Shown here piece by piece: positions 61,998 to 64,000 of a stretch of DNA of 64,000 bases. The notes under the pieces are model-generated. The model saw only the letters and a list, made by a program, of their open reading frames with translations. It was not told the DNA's origin and did no database searches. Within the stretch, counting starts at the first letter, position 1. Every line of letters starts with the position of its first letter. Location: positions 3,646-67,645 of the forward strand of contig JAWKON010000048.1 of assembly GCA_041391125.1 (NCBI GenBank), given 5' to 3'. The position numbers were made by a program, and so were the translations under genes. This DNA comes from JACKBC01 sp041391125 (lineage in GTDB: Bacteria; Chloroflexota; Anaerolineae; Caldilineales; Caldilineaceae).

Positions 61998-63032
61998 GTG
62001 AATCACTGGATTTGGAAGCGAACGCAACTGATTTCCATTGGGGTGATTGCGCTGCTGGTGGTAATGGCGATTTTGGTCAACACGACGGCGCTGCGCCAGC
62101 AGACATGGCTGCGCGTGCTCTTTGGCATTAGCGCGCTCAACTTTATGCTGCGGGCCAGCGTGCCGCTGATTTTGGGCGCGCTCAGCGGCATATTGTGCGA
62201 GCGGTCGGGCATTATTAACATTGGCATTGAGGGTATGATGTTGGCCGGGGCGTTTGGCGCGTTTTTCTTTAAGGTGCTGACCAAATGATTGGCCGCTGCT
62301 GGCCAGCCTGATGGTGGGGGTGCTGGCCGCGCTGTTGATTGGCGGGCTCATGGGCTTTCTACACGCCCTTTTTTCCATCCGCTATCGCATGGACCAGATC
62401 ATTTCCGGCACGGTGATCATTGTGCTGGCCACCGGCATCACCTCCTATTTGTTTGACCGACGCCGTGGCCAGGGCAAATTTGGCGCAATCCGCATTCCGC
62501 TGCTGGCCGACATTCCGGTGATTGGCGATGTGCTCTTTAACAATGCGCCCATCACTTATCTGGCGCTGATTCTGGTGGCCGTGCTGCACGTGACCATCTT
62601 TTACCGCGCTGGGGCTTGCTGCGCGGCCGTGAGGGAACATCCCAACGGCGGATACGGTGGGTATCAACGTCAACCGCTTCCGCTACATCAACACGACATT
62701 GGGCGGCATGTTGGCCGGGCTGGCCGGCGGTTTTTTGGTGCTGGAGGCGGTGGGCCAATTTCAGGAGGGCATGACGGCCGGAAGCGGCTTTATTTCGCTG
62801 GCCGCCATGATCTTTGGCAACTGGAATCCTTTGGCGCGCTGGCGGCAGGCTGCTCTTTGGCTATACGCAGGCGCTGCAAAACGAGCTGCTGCTGGCCGGC
62901 GTCACCACCATCCCGCGCCAGTTTGTGAGCATGTTGCCCTACGTGGTGACCATTGTGGCCGTGGCCGGCTTTGTGGGCCGCGTCCGCCCGCCCGCGGCCG
63001 AGGGCAAGGTGTATGAGACGGAAGCGCATTGA
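61998..63032 (+). CDS. ABC transporter permease of the nucleoside/BMP family, second subunit, frameshifted
   Basis: A GTG at 61998 gives VNHWIWKRTQLISIGV, then LILGALSGILCERSGIINIGIEG, the block that defines the YufQ-type partner (given as GALSGILCERSGI and INIGIEG). Shifts occur near 62285, 62625 and 62830. Continuous homology is kept: MDQIISGTVIIVLATG, GINVNRFRYINTT, SGFISLAAMIFGNWNP and the end RVRPPAAEGKVYETEAH. Restored length about 345. It is the pair of the 60671 permease; both form the pore of a nucleoside importer. Confidence 0.8.
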
Positions 63033-63052
63033 GGGGAAGTAGAGGCGTGGGG

Positions 63053-63104
63053 AGTAGAGGAGTGGAGGTTTCGTCAAGCATCTCTACTCCTCCACTCCTC
63101 TACT
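63053..63104. repeat. AGTAGAGGAGTGGAGG inverted repeat
   Basis: Perfect 16-bp arms at 63053-63068 and 63089-63104, preceded by more AGTAGAGG units (63038). It lies between permease 2 and the ATPase. Confidence 0.9.
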
Positions 63105-63123
63105 AAAATCAGAGGAAAGAACC

Positions 63124-64000
63124 TTGAACGATCAACCAGTCCTCCAAGTCCAATCCATCACCAAGCGCTTCCCCGGCGTGGTGGCCAATGAGGATGTGAA
63201 CCTGGCGCTCTATCCGGGCGAGATTTTGGCGCTGCTGGGCGAGAATGGCGCGGGCAAGTCGACGCTGATGAATATTATTTACGGCCTCTATCAGCCCAGT
63301 GAGGGCGAGATTTTTGTGAAGGGCCGAGCGGTTTCCATGAATTCGCCGCGCGATGCCATTGCGCTGGGCATCGGCATGGTGCATCAGCATTTTCAGCTTG
63401 TGCCGGTGATGACCGTGGCCGAGAACATTATGCTGGGCAGCGAGAGCGTCAAGAATGGGCTGCTGGATACGCGGGCGGTGGCCCGGCGCATCACCGAACT
63501 GTCCGAGCGCTACAACCTGGCCGTGGACCCCTACGCCGTCATCGAAGACCTGCCGGTGGGCGTGCGTCAGCGTGTGGAAATTGTCAAGGCGCTCTATCGC
63601 AATGTGGATATTTTAATTCTGGATGAACCCACCGCCGTGCTGACACCGCAGGAGATCGACGGCCTGTTTGAGGTGATGAACCTGCTCAAATCGCAGGGCC
63701 ATTCGATTATTTTTATTACGCACAAATTGAAAGAGGTGCTGCGCGTGGCTGACCGCATCGCCGTGCTGCGCGATGGCAAATTGGTCGGCCAGACCACGCC
63801 CCACGAATCCACCGAAGCCGATCTGGCCGCCATGATGGTGGGCCGCGAGGTGATTCTGACCGTGGACAAAACCGCGGCCCACCCCGGCGCCGCGATTTTG
63901 GAAATTGAAGGCGTGACGGCGCGCGATGACTTGGGGCAACCGGCGCTGCGCGGCGTCTCGCTGGAGGTGCATGCCGGCGAGATTGTGGGCGTTGCCGGCG
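63124..64000 (+). CDS. ABC transporter ATP-binding protein of the nucleoside/BMP family, cut by window edge
   Basis: GAGGAAAG precedes a TTG at 63124 (LNDQPVLQVQSITKRFPGV). LLGENGAGKSTLMNIIYG is Walker A; HQHFQLVPVMTVAENIMLG the Q-loop; VRQRVEIVKALYRNVDILILDEPTAVL (as RQRVEIVKALYR and DILILDEPTAVL) holds the signature and Walker B. The second half begins with EIEGVTARDDLGQPALRGV and runs off at GEIVGVAG, so it is a duplicated-ATPase type like RbsA/YufO. It energises the two permeases. The order permease-permease-ATPase is the reverse of many BMP operons. Confidence 0.92.
   Translation, partial: MNDQPVLQVQSITKRFPGVVANEDVNLALYPGEILALLGENGAGKSTLMNIIYGLYQPSEGEIFVKGRAVSMNSPRDAIALGIGMVHQHFQLVPVMTVAENIMLGSESVKNGLLDTRAVARRITELSERYNLAVDPYAVIEDLPVGVRQRVEIVKALYRNVDILILDEPTAVLTPQEIDGLFEVMNLLKSQGHSIIFITHKLKEVLRVADRIAVLRDGKLVGQTTPHESTEADLAAMMVGREVILTVDKTAAHPGAAILEIEGVTARDDLGQPALRGVSLEVHAGEIVGVAG

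Noticed and set aside
1..64000. tRNA, rRNA or riboswitch genes
   Set aside because: No cloverleaf, conserved rRNA core or known riboswitch core was recognised by eye; a covariance-model scan would be decisive.

Overview
The window looks like a piece of a high-GC Chloroflexota chromosome, probably of the Anaerolineae/Caldilineae/Ardenticatenia type. The evidence is family content seen directly: large exported proteins with T/P-rich stalks and 'DUF11'-type repeats, sortases, SARP/STAND/TPR and CHAT (caspase-like) signalling proteins, and many intergenic palindromic repeats. No rRNA, tRNA, CRISPR array, transposase or phage module was recognised.

Layout. 1-3444 (minus): a SARP-STAND-TPR regulator broken by frameshifts and a REP-like insertion. 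3912-9108: a small membrane protein, then a giant exported protein with thrombospondin-3-type calcium repeats, a PKD domain and a CBM-like module. 9418-15163: two CHAT genes, one with a membrane anchor and one fused to a STAND NTPase and TPRs. 15301-21040: a secreted FG-GAP (14-unit) protein carrying an HExxH protease motif. 21119-23965 (minus): an exported Hydin/DUF11 surface protein. 24205-24788: a VapBC-like toxin-antitoxin pair. 24976-28731: an aldehyde:ferredoxin oxidoreductase-family enzyme, a MarR-GNAT regulator and an EamA transporter. 29169-31705: a DUF433/PIN-like pair and two secreted proteins, one a putative zinc protease. 31949-37647: P450 with divergent TetR regulator, PlsC-like acyltransferase, arylamine N-acetyltransferase, metallophosphoesterase and a P-loop kinase. 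37750-43416 (minus): five exported or unknown proteins. 43696-47706: a kinase-like/STAND/TPR protein resembling the CHAT-STAND-TPR protein in its C-terminal half. 47813-53903: an exported protein, two tandem exported-domain/sortase fusions and a convergent STAND ATPase with an OmpR-type DNA-binding domain. 54120-60416: SDR, dTDP-glucose dehydratase, GNAT, K+ channel, LolD-like ATPase and an alginate-lyase-like protein. 60671-64000: a nucleoside/BMP-type ABC transporter (two permeases, then an ATPase cut by the window edge).

Two themes stand out. One is a cell-surface programme: several secreted proteins end in a short 'YLP(L/V)' motif, and two sortases are fused to their own exported domain and wall-spanning stalk. 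The other is conflict or cell-fate signalling: CHAT and kinase-like effector heads sit on STAND-TPR bodies. Intergenic spacers are filled with inverted repeats, many built from facing arrays of about 7 bp.

About a dozen genes carry frameshifts although downstream codons stay coding-like. Many of these are therefore probably assembly or read errors rather than true pseudogenes, and the coordinates given for such genes span all fragments.
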